Origin: Bacteroidota bacterium
GTDB lineage: Bacteria; Bacteroidota; Bacteroidia; UKL13-3
Assembly: GCA_947485745.1 (NCBI GenBank)
Contig: CANKQY010000022.1
Span: forward strand, 1-33,493
DNA: 33,493 bases
Reading direction: 5' to 3'
Position 1 is the stretch's first letter; each line of letters starts with the position of its first letter. Positions 24,857-33,493 of this stretch are shown in pieces. The position numbers and the translations under genes were made by a program. A model generated the notes under the pieces. That model worked only from the letters and a program-made list of their open reading frames with translations. It was not told the origin of the DNA and made no database searches.

Positions 24857-26785
24857 ATGCCAAAAATGAATATTCAACCAGGCCCTCGTTTAGAAAAAAT
24901 CAATTATCCTGCTGATTTACGGAAATTTCCTGAACAAGATTTGGTTAAAATCTCACAAGAGCTTAGGCAATATATCATTGATACTGTTTCTGTTTATGGT
25001 GGCCATTTTGGTGCCAGTTTGGGTGTAGTGGAGTTAACAGTAGCCCTTCATTATGCATTTAATACACCAATAGATCAACTAATATTTGATGTGGGCCATC
25101 AAGCTTATGGTCATAAAATATTAACGGGCAGAAGGGATGAATTTCACACCAATCGAGTTTATAAAGGACTATCTGGTTTTCCGAAGCGAAGCGAAAGTGA
25201 ATACGATGCCTTTGGTGTAGGTCACTCTTCTACATCAATATCTGCTGCACTTGGCATGGCCGTGGCCTCTAAGCTTAAAGGCGATAACGACAAACAACAT
25301 ATTGCCATTATTGGTGATGGTGCCTTAACCGGTGGTATGGCGTTTGAGGGCCTAAATCATGCTGGAGTTGCTAATGCAAATATCATTGTAGTACTCAACG
25401 ACAATTGTATGAGTATTGACCCAAATGTGGGTGCTTTAAAAGAATATTTAACAGACATTACAACCTCACCAACCTACAATAAATTTAAAGGTGATATTTG
25501 GAAAACGCTTGATCGCATGAGCAAAGTAGGACAGATTTCACAAGATATTTTGTCCAAAATTCATGATACCCTAAAAGGTGGTTTGTTAAGTCACAGTAAT
25601 TTATTTGAAGCCTTAGGCTTTAGGTATTTTGGCCCAGTTGATGGGCACGATGTAAACCACATGGTGAAGATATTTAATGATTTGAAGCACATCCCTGGTC
25701 CAAAATTATTGCATTGCATTACTGTTAAGGGCAAAGGTTTTGCACCAGCCGAAAAGGACCAAACTAAATGGCATGCGCCAGGTTTATTCGATAAGGTTAG
25801 TGGGGAAATAATAAAAGTTCCTTTATCTAGTCCTCAGCCACCAAAATACCAGGATGTATTTGGTCATTCTATTGTTGAATTGGCCGAAATGAACCCTAAA
25901 ATTGTTGGTGTTACACCAGCTATGCCTTCAGGTAGCAGTATGAATATTATGATGAAAGCCATGCCAGATAGGGCTTTCGACGTTGGTATTGCAGAACAGC
26001 ATGCCGTAACTTTTAGTGCAGGTATTGCAGCTCAAGGTTTAATACCTTTTTGTAATATTTACTCTACTTTTATGCAGCGTGCTTACGACCAAGTAGTGCA
26101 TGATGTTGCTTTGCAAAAATTACATGTTATTTTTTGCATGGATAGGGCAGGCTTAGCTGGTGCAGATGGGCCAACGCATCATGGAATGTTGGATATTCCG
26201 TTTATGAGATGCGTACCAAACATGGTTGTTTCTGCTCCAATGAATGAGGAGGAACTGCGCAATTTAATGTTTACCGCTACTTTAGATAAAAATGCAGGAC
26301 CATTCTCCATTCGATATCCGAGAGGCAATGGTGTTTTAATAGATTGGAAACGTCCTTTTGCAGAAATTGAAATTGGTAAAGGTAGAAAGTTAAGAGATGG
26401 AGATGACTTTGCAATTTTATCATTTGGTACAGCTGGTATTTTAGCTCAAACCGCCCTGAACCTTTTAGATAAAGAAGGTATCAACGGGGCTCATTATGAT
26501 ATGCGCTTCGTAAAGCCATTGGATGAAGAATTATTACATGAGGTTTTTACTAAATTTAAACATGTAATAACAGTTGAAGATGGCACAATTGTAGGTGGTT
26601 TTGGATCAGCCATTTTAGAGTTTATGGCAGAAAATCATTACAATGCAGATGTTACTAGGTTAGGCATGCCCGATAAAGTTATTGAGCATGGCGAGCAATC
26701 AGAACTTTATACTGAATGTGGGTTTGATGCAAAAAGTATTGCCCAAATGGCCAAATCAGTTATTGGTGTTAGGCAAAAAGCCTAA
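24857..26785 (+). CDS. dxs: 1-deoxy-D-xylulose-5-phosphate synthase
   Basis: A 642-residue thiamine-diphosphate enzyme of normal length that condenses pyruvate and glyceraldehyde-3-phosphate to DXP, the first step of the MEP pathway for isoprenoid precursors (also feeding thiamine and pyridoxal synthesis). Visible motifs: DVGHQAYGHKILTGRRDEF; the TPP/Mg site Gly153-Asp154-Gly155 (IGDGALTGGMAFEG) with NDNCMSI downstream; Glu380 in GIAEQHAVTF for cofactor activation; and DRAGLAGADGPTHHG. A second Met at residue 4 is an alternative start. It is transcribed alone and converges with pyrH, with 18 bp between the stops. Confidence 0.97.
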   Translation: MPKMNIQPGPRLEKINYPADLRKFPEQDLVKISQELRQYIIDTVSVYGGHFGASLGVVELTVALHYAFNTPIDQLIFDVGHQAYGHKILTGRRDEFHTNRVYKGLSGFPKRSESEYDAFGVGHSSTSISAALGMAVASKLKGDNDKQHIAIIGDGALTGGMAFEGLNHAGVANANIIVVLNDNCMSIDPNVGALKEYLTDITTSPTYNKFKGDIWKTLDRMSKVGQISQDILSKIHDTLKGGLLSHSNLFEALGFRYFGPVDGHDVNHMVKIFNDLKHIPGPKLLHCITVKGKGFAPAEKDQTKWHAPGLFDKVSGEIIKVPLSSPQPPKYQDVFGHSIVELAEMNPKIVGVTPAMPSGSSMNIMMKAMPDRAFDVGIAEQHAVTFSAGIAAQGLIPFCNIYSTFMQRAYDQVVHDVALQKLHVIFCMDRAGLAGADGPTHHGMLDIPFMRCVPNMVVSAPMNEEELRNLMFTATLDKNAGPFSIRYPRGNGVLIDWKRPFAEIEIGKGRKLRDGDDFAILSFGTAGILAQTALNLLDKEGINGAHYDMRFVKPLDEELLHEVFTKFKHVITVEDGTIVGGFGSAILEFMAENHYNADVTRLGMPDKVIEHGEQSELYTECGFDAKSIAQMAKSVIGVRQKA

Positions 26786-26803
26786 ACTTAATTTCTAACT
26801 AAA

Positions 26804-27511
26804 TTAACTTACTGTAGTTCCCACATCATCGCCTTGGCATACACGAAGAAAATTGCCCATTTTATTCATATCAAAAACTACAATTGGCATTTTATTTTCT
26901 TGGCATAAAGTAATGGCAGTCATATCCATAACATTTAGGCCTCTTTCGTAAACTTCTTCAAAGCTAATTTGGTTAAATCTTGTAGCTGATTTGTCTTTTT
27001 CTGGATCCGCGGTATATATACCATCAACCCTGGTTCCTTTTAGTACTAGGTTTGCATCTATTTCAACTGAGCGCAAAGCAGCAGCAGAATCTGTGGTAAA
27101 ATATGGATTTCCTGTACCAGCGCCAAATATTACAACACGACCTTTTTCTAAATGCCTAATTGCACGGCGGCGGATAAAAGGTTCAGCAATTTGTTCCATG
27201 TGTATAGCAGTAAGGAGACGAGTTTTTATGCCAATTTTTTCTAAAGCACCTTGTAAGGCCATAGAGTTAATAACTGTAGCAAGCATACCCATGTAGTCTC
27301 CTTGTGCACGTTCAACTAAACCACCGGCAACACCTTGCACTCCTCTAAAAATATTACCGCCACCAATAACAATGGCCACTTCAACACCTGCATCTACCAC
27401 CGATTTTACATCTATTGCATATTGCTCTAAAATTTTAGGGTCAATACCATATTGCATCTCGCCCATTAAGGCTTCACCACTTAGTTTTAGCAGAACGCGT
27501 TTATATTTCAT
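26804..27511 (-). CDS. pyrH: UMP kinase
   Basis: A 235-residue amino-acid-kinase-fold enzyme phosphorylating UMP to UDP, needed for all pyrimidine nucleotides. Motifs: [10 protein letters not shown] (8-17), GGGNIFRG (50-57), [16 protein letters not shown] (71 on), [16 protein letters not shown] (132-147) and DGIYTADP (163-170). Bacterial PyrH is hexameric, activated by GTP and inhibited by UTP. It lies after tsf as in many bacteria, but a strong terminator separates the two. The usual next gene frr is absent here; dxs converges instead. Confidence 0.97.
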   Translation of the reverse strand: MKYKRVLLKLSGEALMGEMQYGIDPKILEQYAIDVKSVVDAGVEVAIVIGGGNIFRGVQGVAGGLVERAQGDYMGMLATVINSMALQGALEKIGIKTRLLTAIHMEQIAEPFIRRRAIRHLEKGRVVIFGAGTGNPYFTTDSAAALRSVEIDANLVLKGTRVDGIYTADPEKDKSATRFNQISFEEVYERGLNVMDMTAITLCQENKMPIVVFDMNKMGNFLRVCQGDDVGTTVS

Positions 27512-27586
27512 TTGTTGAAGATTTTATTTTTAAGTTACGAAGTTACAAATTGGCAAAGGAATATGTTAAATTAATAATTTTTAGGC

Positions 27587-27620
27587 AAAAAAAATCCTCT
27601 TCAAATTTGAAGAGGATTTT
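27587..27620 (-). terminator. Terminator after tsf
   Basis: A perfect 30-bp palindrome (27591-27605 with 27606-27620, core TCCTCTTCAAA) starts 9 bp after the tsf stop. On the minus strand it runs into a T-tract. It separates tsf from pyrH, though read-through is possible. Confidence 0.85.
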
Positions 27621-27629
27621 ATTAAATAA

Positions 27630-28469
27630 TTATAAAGAAACTCGTTTAAATGAAACAACAGTTAAACCTTTCTCAATTCCATCAAGCATTTGTAGGATAG
27701 TTTTGCTGTTGTCTTTAACAAATTCTTGGTTCAATAAAGTTGAGTCTTTGTAGAACTTCCCTAATTTACCTTGAGCAATTTTCTCAAGCATGGCTTCAGG
27801 TTTACCTTCTGCACGAGCTTGGTCCATTCCAATGGCAATTTCACGTTCGATAATTGAAGGATCAACACCGCCTTTGTCTAGAGCTACTGGGTTTAAAGCA
27901 GCAATTTGCATGGCAACGTCTTTACCAGCAATAAAATTTGCTTCGGAAGCAGGATGGTTCAATGAAACCAAAACGCTTAACCTATTACCAGCGTGGATAT
28001 AAGGAACAATATTTTCGCCAGTTACGATTTCGTATTTAACTACGTCGATTTTTTCGCCAATTTTACCAACTTGTTCGGTTAATTTATCTGCAACGGTTAA
28101 GCCATCCATAGGTAAAGCTCTTAATGATTCAATGTTTGCAGCTTTATTAGCTAGTGCGATATTTACTAATTTGTGTGTAAATGCAATAAAATCTTCATTC
28201 TTAGCAACGAAATCAGTTTCGCAACTTAATTGAATGATCACACCAAGTTTATTGTCGCTGGTAACTTTAGCAATAATTGCACCTTCTTTTGCATCACGAT
28301 CAGCACGATTTGCTGAAATTTTAGCACCTTTTTTCCTTAAAAAATCGATGGCAGCTTCCATGTCGCCATTACTTTCTTGTAATGCTTTTTTGCAGTCCAT
28401 CATTCCTGCACCTGTTAACTGACGTAAGTTATTTACGTCTGCAGCACTAATTGTGTTAGTTGTACTCAT
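27630..28469 (-). CDS. tsf: Translation elongation factor Ts
   Basis: A 279-residue guanine-nucleotide exchange factor for EF-Tu. The N-terminal UBA-like part is clear (VNNLRQLTGAGMMDCKKAL), followed by the conserved TDFVAKNEDF that contacts EF-Tu and the two core subdomains (CETDFVAKNE; AGKDVAMQIAALNP). The C-terminal segment ending KTILQMLDGIEKGLTVVSFK is typical of Bacteroidota EF-Ts. It follows rpsB, the universal order, but a terminator-like hairpin fills the 77-bp gap. Confidence 0.97.
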   Translation of the reverse strand: MSTTNTISAADVNNLRQLTGAGMMDCKKALQESNGDMEAAIDFLRKKGAKISANRADRDAKEGAIIAKVTSDNKLGVIIQLSCETDFVAKNEDFIAFTHKLVNIALANKAANIESLRALPMDGLTVADKLTEQVGKIGEKIDVVKYEIVTGENIVPYIHAGNRLSVLVSLNHPASEANFIAGKDVAMQIAALNPVALDKGGVDPSIIEREIAIGMDQARAEGKPEAMLEKIAQGKLGKFYKDSTLLNQEFVKDNSKTILQMLDGIEKGLTVVSFKRVSL

Positions 28470-28500
28470 TATAGTATTTTTATTTTTTCAATATTATGTT

Positions 28501-28548
28501 GTTAAAAAAATGCCTCCGTCGGCCTGCTGGCGGACGGAGGCGTTTTTT
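28501..28548 (-). terminator. GC-rich terminator-like hairpin between rpsB and tsf
   Basis: A 9-bp stem GCCTCCGTC/GACGGAGGC (28512-28520 with 28533-28541), a mismatch, then 3 more pairs around loop TGCT. A/T runs flank both sides, giving a U-tract in either direction. It begins within a few bases of the rpsB stop codon. The GC content is far above its surroundings. Confidence 0.75.
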
Positions 28549-29290
28549 ATGCTTCCTCTTTTTCAGCTACCGCTTCTTTGTCTACTGTTTCTTCTTTCTC
28601 GCGTTTGCGTTCAGATAAACCTTCAACAATTGCGTCTGTGATATAACGGGTAATCAAAGCGATTGATTTTGCCGCATCGTCATTAGCAGGGATGGGGAAA
28701 TCAACTAGCGTAGGATCTGAGTTGGTATCTACTATTCCAAAAGTAGGGATATTTAATTTAGTGGCTTCTGCAACTGCAATGTGTTCACGTTTGATATCAA
28801 CAATAAGTAATGCTGCAGGTAAACGATTAAGATCTGCGATTCCACCTAATACTTTTTTCAATTTGATTTTTTCGCGGTCAATCATCAAACGCTCTTTCTT
28901 ATTTATATTAGTATAAGTACCATCTTGAGCTAACTTTTCTAAAGTTTGCATTTTCTTAATACTTTTTCTTACTGTTCCAAAATTGGTAAGCATACCGCCT
29001 AACCAACGATCGCAAACATAAGGCATGTTTACGCGTTTAGCCTCGTTTTCCATAATCTCTTTAGCTTGCTTTTTAGTAGCAACATAAAGAATTTTACGGC
29101 CAGACTTAACGATGTTTTTAATGGCTTGGGCGGCCTCATCCAGCTTTACAGCTGTTTTGTGTAGATCGATGAGGTGGATTCCGTTTTTCTCCATAAATAC
29201 ATATGGTGCCATTTTCGGATTCCATTTGCGGGTTAAGTGACCAAAGTGCACTCCCGCTTCCAGCAACTCTTCGTGCGTGATTTTTGACAT
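28547..29290 (-). CDS. rpsB: 30S ribosomal protein S2
   Basis: A 247-residue S2. The family segments are plain: LLEAGVHFGHLTRKWNPKM at the start, PYVCDRWLGGMLTNF in the middle, and FGIVDTNSDP ... IPANDDAAKSI near the end. The tail is a charged Lys/Glu extension (KREKEETVDKEAVAEKEEA), longer than the E. coli end in character and common in Bacteroidota. S2 binds the 30S head/platform with S1. It lies 19 bp after rpsI on the same strand. Confidence 0.98.
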   Translation of the reverse strand: MSKITHEELLEAGVHFGHLTRKWNPKMAPYVFMEKNGIHLIDLHKTAVKLDEAAQAIKNIVKSGRKILYVATKKQAKEIMENEAKRVNMPYVCDRWLGGMLTNFGTVRKSIKKMQTLEKLAQDGTYTNINKKERLMIDREKIKLKKVLGGIADLNRLPAALLIVDIKREHIAVAEATKLNIPTFGIVDTNSDPTLVDFPIPANDDAAKSIALITRYITDAIVEGLSERKREKEETVDKEAVAEKEEA

Positions 29291-29309
29291 ATAAATTGAT
29301 AAATTCTGA

Positions 29310-29696
29310 TTAACGTTTTACGAATTGGAAACGTTTACGAGCCTTCTTCTGACCTGGCTTCTTACGTTCTACCATTCTAGGGTCACGGGTTAATAAACCA
29401 GCAACTTTCAAAGATGGCTTCAATTCGGCGTTGTGTTTCACCAAGGCACGCGATATGGCTAATTTAATAGCATCTGCTTGACCAGTTTGACCACCACCAT
29501 TCACGTGAATGGTTGTATCAAATTGTCCTTCGGTATTGGTAACTTGAAATGCTTTGTTTGCTGCAATTTGCAAACTTAATGTTGGAAAATAAACCTTGTG
29601 GTCTTTTTTGTTAACAGTCATTGTTCCTGTACCTGCAGTGAGGTAAACACGGGCAACCGCTGTTTTTCTTCTTCCTAATGCGTTATTGATTTCCAT
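29310..29696 (-). CDS. rpsI: 30S ribosomal protein S9
   Basis: A 128-residue S9 starting LGRRKTAVARVYL and ending in the basic tail KKARKRFQFVKR; the C-terminal Lys-Arg reaches the P-site tRNA. It also has HVNGGGQTGQADAIKLAISR and LTRDPRMVERKKPG. It starts 3 bp after the rplM stop, the usual L13-S9 pair. Confidence 0.98.
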   Translation of the reverse strand: MEINNALGRRKTAVARVYLTAGTGTMTVNKKDHKVYFPTLSLQIAANKAFQVTNTEGQFDTTIHVNGGGQTGQADAIKLAISRALVKHNAELKPSLKVAGLLTRDPRMVERKKPGQKKARKRFQFVKR

Positions 29697-29699
29697 CTC

Positions 29700-30143
29700 T
29701 TAGAATTTTAATTCTTTTGGTTGTTGTGCTCCATGAGGATGCTCAGATCCAGCGTAAACATGTAGGTTACGGAATAATTCAGAACCCAATTTGTTTTTTG
29801 GAAGCATTCCCTTAATTGCATGTTCTGCAATATAAGTTGGCCTGCGCACAAGAATATCTTTTGCTACCTCAAAACGCAAACCTCCTGGGTATCCAGAGAA
29901 GAATTTGTATTCTTTGTCATTCAACTTGTTTCCAGTGAAACGGATTTTATCTGCATTGATAATAATCACGTAATCACCACAATCTGAATGAGGTGTAAAT
30001 GATGGCTTGTGTTTGCCACGTAATATGTTTGCCACTTTGCTAGCAAATCTTCCTAAGGTTTGTCCTTCAGCATCAATCACAAACCAGTTTTTGGTTGTGC
30101 TTGCCTTATTGGCTGAGATTGTTTTGTAACTTAATGCGTCCAC
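29700..30143 (-). CDS. rplM: 50S ribosomal protein L13
   Basis: A 147-residue L13 with a GTG start at 30143 ([15 protein letters not shown], as in relatives; no ATG gives this N-terminus). Family features: [45 protein letters not shown] and [13 protein letters not shown]13 is an early-assembly 50S protein. It leads the rplM-rpsI-rpsB unit behind a consensus promoter. Confidence 0.97.
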   Translation of the reverse strand: MDALSYKTISANKASTTKNWFVIDAEGQTLGRFASKVANILRGKHKPSFTPHSDCGDYVIIINADKIRFTGNKLNDKEYKFFSGYPGGLRFEVAKDILVRRPTYIAEHAIKGMLPKNKLGSELFRNLHVYAGSEHPHGAQQPKELKF

Positions 30144-30170
30144 GCTTGATCAGTTTTATTAAAGGGGTTG

Positions 30171-30201
30171 CAAAAATAGGCCATGTTTTGATAATTCACA
30201 A
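30171..30201 (-). promoter_or_regulatory. Promoter of the rplM-rpsI-rpsB operon
   Basis: On the minus strand TTG (30201-30199), a 20-nt spacer and TATTTTTG (30178-30171) fit the Bacteroidota consensus. The box ends 27 nt ahead of the GTG start, giving a short leader with little room for an autoregulatory structure. Confidence 0.7.
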
Positions 30202-30348
30202 CAAAATGTTTAAAAAATCTCACTTTTTCCTATTTGAGGGTTGCGAAGATAGGCAAATAGTTGGGATTCACCTACCAATTTGCCAAAAGAAATATTGAAT
30301 AATAGATGTAAAATTGCTGAGGGTTGTGGTAAAGTCGAGTTTTCTGTC

Positions 30349-30837
30349 TTATACCTTTACAAATTTTTTATATCGATAGGTTCCTTTTGTATTGAATACC
30401 AAAATAATATATGGTCCTGGCCGCATACTATTTACCTCTGGAAGGTCGAAAACGAATGGAATGGCAAAATTATCACTTGCTGGGAGTGTTCTTTGAATCA
30501 TGATTTTACCAAAATAATCAATTAAATAAAAGTTAGCGGTGGTTCCTGTATTTTGAACAAAGGTAAATCTCAATATGTCATTGTCAGAAACAAAGGTTGG
30601 AATTAAATCTATTTCAAACCCGTTGCATGGCCCATCTGTCCAAGTTAATACGCCATTTCTATACCTAGCTTCACAATCATGTCTGTACGTAATGCCATCG
30701 CAACCACAAACAGGTCTATAGTTTGGATCAGGACAAGGAAAAGAAGGAGTAATACTCAACGGATCAATGCATTGTGCAGAGATTTCAGAAGGTTTGAACC
30801 AACTAATTACAAAGAGAAAAAGTATAAATCTTGCCAT
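30349..30837 (-). CDS. Secreted Kazal-domain protein
   Basis: A 162-residue exported protein: signal peptide 1-22 (ending ISAQ), then a Kazal-type domain with six Cys (23, 35, 44, 46, 55, 71) and the signature YRPVCGCDGITYRHDCEAR, then about 85 residues of beta-rich sequence (FTFVQNTGTTANFYLIDYFG ... PYIILVFNTKG ... YKKFVKV) resembling a T9SS-type C-terminal domain without the usual NPN start. Kazal domains are classically serine-protease inhibitors; bacterial ones of the VCGCDG type are common but rarely tested. The gene starts 5 bp after the histidine kinase stop, so the two are probably co-transcribed. Confidence 0.85.
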   Translation of the reverse strand: MARFILFLFVISWFKPSEISAQCIDPLSITPSFPCPDPNYRPVCGCDGITYRHDCEARYRNGVLTWTDGPCNGFEIDLIPTFVSDNDILRFTFVQNTGTTANFYLIDYFGKIMIQRTLPASDNFAIPFVFDLPEVNSMRPGPYIILVFNTKGTYRYKKFVKV

Positions 30838-30842
30838 TCTTA

Positions 30843-33493
30843 TTATTTCACTTCAATAATAGGCCAAGAAAAATAAAACTTACTGCCTTTGCCTAATTCT
30901 GATTCAATCCAAACGGAGCCACCTTTATCTTCTACCATCTTTTTTACAATGGCTAATCCAACACCTGTGCTTTCGAAACTATCTCGCGATTGCAAAGTTT
31001 GAAAAATATCGAAGACCTTTTCAAAAAACTCTTTTTCTATCCCAGGACCATTGTCTTTGACGCAAAACTCATAAAATCCATCTTTTGTTTTACAAGTAAC
31101 TGAAATAGTTGGTTTTGGGTTATTGTTATATTTTATGGCGTTGCTAATGTAATTTGAGAAAACTTGTTCAATGGCAATTTTTTCAGTGTGCATTTTTGGA
31201 AGTTTTTCCTGAATAGTTATTTTAAACTTATCGGAAGGGGTCATACTGGTAATTAATTCATTTAAGCTTTCATTTAGGCTAAATGAAATCGCATCATATT
31301 TTATTCTGCCAGCTATAGAATACTGTAAAATACCATCAATTAAACCTTCCATTCGTTTTACCCTTTTGCGCATTAAATCGAGGTTATTTTTGGTTTGAGT
31401 TTCTATCTTACCTTCCAAGTCCTCCTCAATCCACATACTTAAATTGTTAATGCCCCTCAATGGTGCCTTTAAGTCGTGCGATACCACGTAAGCAAATTGA
31501 TCTAATTCTTTATTTTTCTTTTCTAATTCAATGGTGTTTTGTTCAATAATTCTAACAACTTCTTTTTCGATAGAAATATCCTGGAAAATACCCCTAACAC
31601 TAATTATCTTTCCATTAACAGTGTAGGGTATTCCTTTTGTTCTAATGTAGGGGGTATTTCCCTTGCAGGTAATAATTTGTGCCTCTATTTCAAATTCTTC
31701 TAAATTCTCAATTGCATTAATAAACGCCTGAACCATCTGATCTCTTGTTTCTGTCGTGAATAGGTTGTAGGTTTCATTTAAAGTTGGCTGAACCAATTCA
31801 TCCATTTCACAAATACTAAACATTTCTTTCGACCAAACAATTTCTCTTTTCTTCACATCAATTTCCCATCCTCCAACTTTAGCAATATGTTGTACTTCCT
31901 CAAGGTCTGTTTGTTGTTTAAGTATTTTTTGTTGAATTAATGTTGCTTCAGTTACATCAAAATTAACACCTATCATTCGTATAGCTTGATTGGCAAGATT
32001 TCTGAAAGTTTTTGAAAAAGCCTTGATGTATTTCACATCATTTGAATCAGAAACAACTCTAAAAACACTTTTAAAGTCGATATTATTATTAATTGAATTT
32101 TGAATGTCTGCTTTTACTTTTCCCCTATCTTCTGGGTGTAGCAATTTCTCAAAAGCTTCATAATCATTGGTAAATTGCATAGGGTCAGCATTATATATTT
32201 CGTACATACTTTGATCCCAAATCAATTTATTGGATATTATATCCCAATCCCAAATACCCAGATTAGCCGAGGATGTGGCTAGCTTGAGTCTTTCTTCATT
32301 TTGTTTAATTTTTTCTTCAGATTCTTTTCTGTTGGTTATGTCTATGCCATAACCAATTACATTTAATATTTCTTCATCCTTATCCAAAATTGGATAAAAC
32401 CGTCTTAATATCCAATTGATTTTACCATCAGCGGTGGTAAATTTTTCTTCAAATTCAAATTGTTTTTTTTGCGATTTAACAATTTCAAAAAGTTTTCTTC
32501 TTTCATCTGCAACCGTAACATTCTTTTGATATTTTTCAATATAATCATAATCATCGTGACCAATCAACCATTTTCTTTTTTCTGGATCTGAAACGGCCAT
32601 TTCATTTACAAAAAGATATCTATGGTCTTTGTCAAATACCACTAAATCGGAAGGAATTTTATTTAGCACAATTTCATAAAATTCTTTTAAATTTTTAACT
32701 TTCTCTTCTGAATGTTTCCTTTCTGTGATATCGGTTATTACAGCAATAAGGAAACTTTCATTTAGGTTCTGGTAAATCGATTTTTTAACTAGGTGTATTT
32801 TTTCGCTCCCATCCGAATCAATAAAAATTACTTCTTGTAGTTTATCTTCCTTATTAAGAAACTGTTGTTCATCGTCTTTGATAAAGTTTTTTGCAATACT
32901 TTTTTCAAGAAATCTTGAATCATCTTTACCCATGATTTTCTTTTTATCAATACCGGTTAATTTTGTGTAGGCATTATTAACCATGATCCATTCATGTTTT
33001 CTATTTTTTACAAATAATGGATTAGGAATGGAGTCAATTATTTTATTTAAAAAATCACGAGAATTTTCTATTTCAATTTGAGCATTTTTGATAGAGGTAA
33101 TATCGCGCGCTATTGCCTGAATTGCTTTTTGTTTGTCTTCTGTGTCTATTAATTGAACATTTTGTCCAATCCATAATGTTTTTCCTGATTTGGCGGTAAT
33201 AGGGAATTCTAAATAGGTAACTTTTTTCCCAATGAAAGATTGTTTTTTGTAAAAGGATTCTACCTGCTTTGTGCGATCTGGTTTTACCAAATCAAGGTAG
33301 TTCATTTTCAATAATTCTTCGGTACTATAACCTGTAATTTTGGCAGCAATATCGTTTACATAAACAAAATTACCCAAGGTATCTGTATAATAAAAAATAT
33401 CAGTTGCAGATTCAATGAGGAGTCTAAATTTTTCTTCATTTTCTTTTAATTTAATTTCTGTGAAATGGCGTTGAAAAGCAGCTCCTAAATTCC
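30843..33493 (-). CDS. Multi-PAS sensor histidine kinase (5' partial)
   Basis: The frame stays open to the window edge (it reads ENEEKFRLLIESATDIFYYT ahead of 33377), so the start lies outside and a TTG at 33377 is inside the first PAS domain. Counting from that TTG, there are about five PAS/PAC units: one cut at the edge to about 95, then about 105-220, 225-350, 355-475 and 480-605. A coiled coil and HisKA follow with phospho-acceptor His634 (VVSHDLKAPLRG), then an HATPase domain with N box (NYISNAIKYN), G1 box (DNGPGIE) and G2 (STGVGLAIVKK). It ends right after the ATPase domain, with no receiver domain and no membrane span in the visible part, so a soluble kinase is likely. Ligand and partner regulator are unknown. 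It sits 5 bp ahead of the Kazal gene. Confidence 0.93.
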   Translation of the reverse strand, partial: NLGAAFQRHFTEIKLKENEEKFRLLIESATDIFYYTDTLGNFVYVNDIAAKITGYSTEELLKMNYLDLVKPDRTKQVESFYKKQSFIGKKVTYLEFPITAKSGKTLWIGQNVQLIDTEDKQKAIQAIARDITSIKNAQIEIENSRDFLNKIIDSIPNPLFVKNRKHEWIMVNNAYTKLTGIDKKKIMGKDDSRFLEKSIAKNFIKDDEQQFLNKEDKLQEVIFIDSDGSEKIHLVKKSIYQNLNESFLIAVITDITERKHSEEKVKNLKEFYEIVLNKIPSDLVVFDKDHRYLFVNEMAVSDPEKRKWLIGHDDYDYIEKYQKNVTVADERRKLFEIVKSQKKQFEFEEKFTTADGKINWILRRFYPILDKDEEILNVIGYGIDITNRKESEEKIKQNEERLKLATSSANLGIWDWDIISNKLIWDQSMYEIYNADPMQFTNDYEAFEKLLHPEDRGKVKADIQNSINNNIDFKSVFRVVSDSNDVKYIKAFSKTFRNLANQAIRMIGVNFDVTEATLIQQKILKQQTDLEEVQHIAKVGGWEIDVKKREIVWSKEMFSICEMDELVQPTLNETYNLFTTETRDQMVQAFINAIENLEEFEIEAQIITCKGNTPYIRTKGIPYTVNGKIISVRGIFQDISIEKEVVRIIEQNTIELEKKNKELDQFAYVVSHDLKAPLRGINNLSMWIEEDLEGKIETQTKNNLDLMRKRVKRMEGLIDGILQYSIAGRIKYDAISFSLNESLNELITSMTPSDKFKITIQEKLPKMHTEKIAIEQVFSNYISNAIKYNNNPKPTISVTCKTKDGFYEFCVKDNGPGIEKEFFEKVFDIFQTLQSRDSFESTGVGLAIVKKMVEDKGGSVWIESELGKGSKFYFSWPIIEVK

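Noticed and set aside
33375-33377. TTG as start of the histidine kinase
   Set aside because: The frame continues upstream to the window edge with clear PAS sequence, so the TTG is an internal Leu codon and the gene is truncated by the window.

Overview
The window looks like a chromosomal piece of an AT-rich member of the Bacteroidota. Evidence: several large secreted proteins end in type IX secretion (T9SS) C-terminal sorting domains; starts lack clear Shine-Dalgarno sequences; several upstream regions carry the Bacteroidota promoter form TTG-N19/20-TAnnTTTG; and the ribosomal protein tails are typical of the phylum. The order within the phylum cannot be fixed by reading alone.

Layout. 1-1571: 3' part of a TPR / membrane / helix-turn-helix regulator cut by the window edge. 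1948-3342: a subtilisin-family lipoprotein protease followed by a strong terminator. 3542-11236 (minus): a giant 2564-residue secreted protein with two successive beta-helix units and a T9SS tail. 11603-16809 (minus): what reads as one transcription unit, starting with tRNA-Arg(CCU), then two small lipoproteins and a 1357-residue secreted beta-propeller/PKD/GEVED/T9SS protein, closed by two tandem terminators. 16986-19277 (minus): cold-shock protein and a secreted M1 metallopeptidase with a T9SS tail. 19381-19610: tRNA-Ser(GGA) followed by two imperfect direct repeats. 19612-21131 (minus): hipB-hipA toxin-antitoxin pair. 21235-21912 (minus): a degenerate 3-hydroxyacyl-CoA dehydrogenase homologue, divergent from 21957-23759 (plus): ridA, a PAP2-like membrane protein and a PaaG-like enoyl-CoA isomerase. 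23948-24712: UspA-like protein. 24857-26785: dxs. 26804-30143 (minus): rplM-rpsI-rpsB-tsf-pyrH, with terminator-like hairpins after rpsB and after tsf. 30349-33493 (minus): a multi-PAS sensor histidine kinase (cut by the right edge) and a small secreted Kazal-domain protein.

The window mixes core housekeeping genes (translation, UMP kinase, isoprenoid precursor synthesis, two tRNAs) with envelope and secretome genes. I see no CRISPR array, phage, transposase or obvious biosynthetic cluster. The least ordinary features are the tRNA-led operon feeding a T9SS adhesin-like protein with a small translationally coupled partner, the apparently non-catalytic dehydrogenase homologue, and the repeat pair wedged between tRNA-Ser and hipA.
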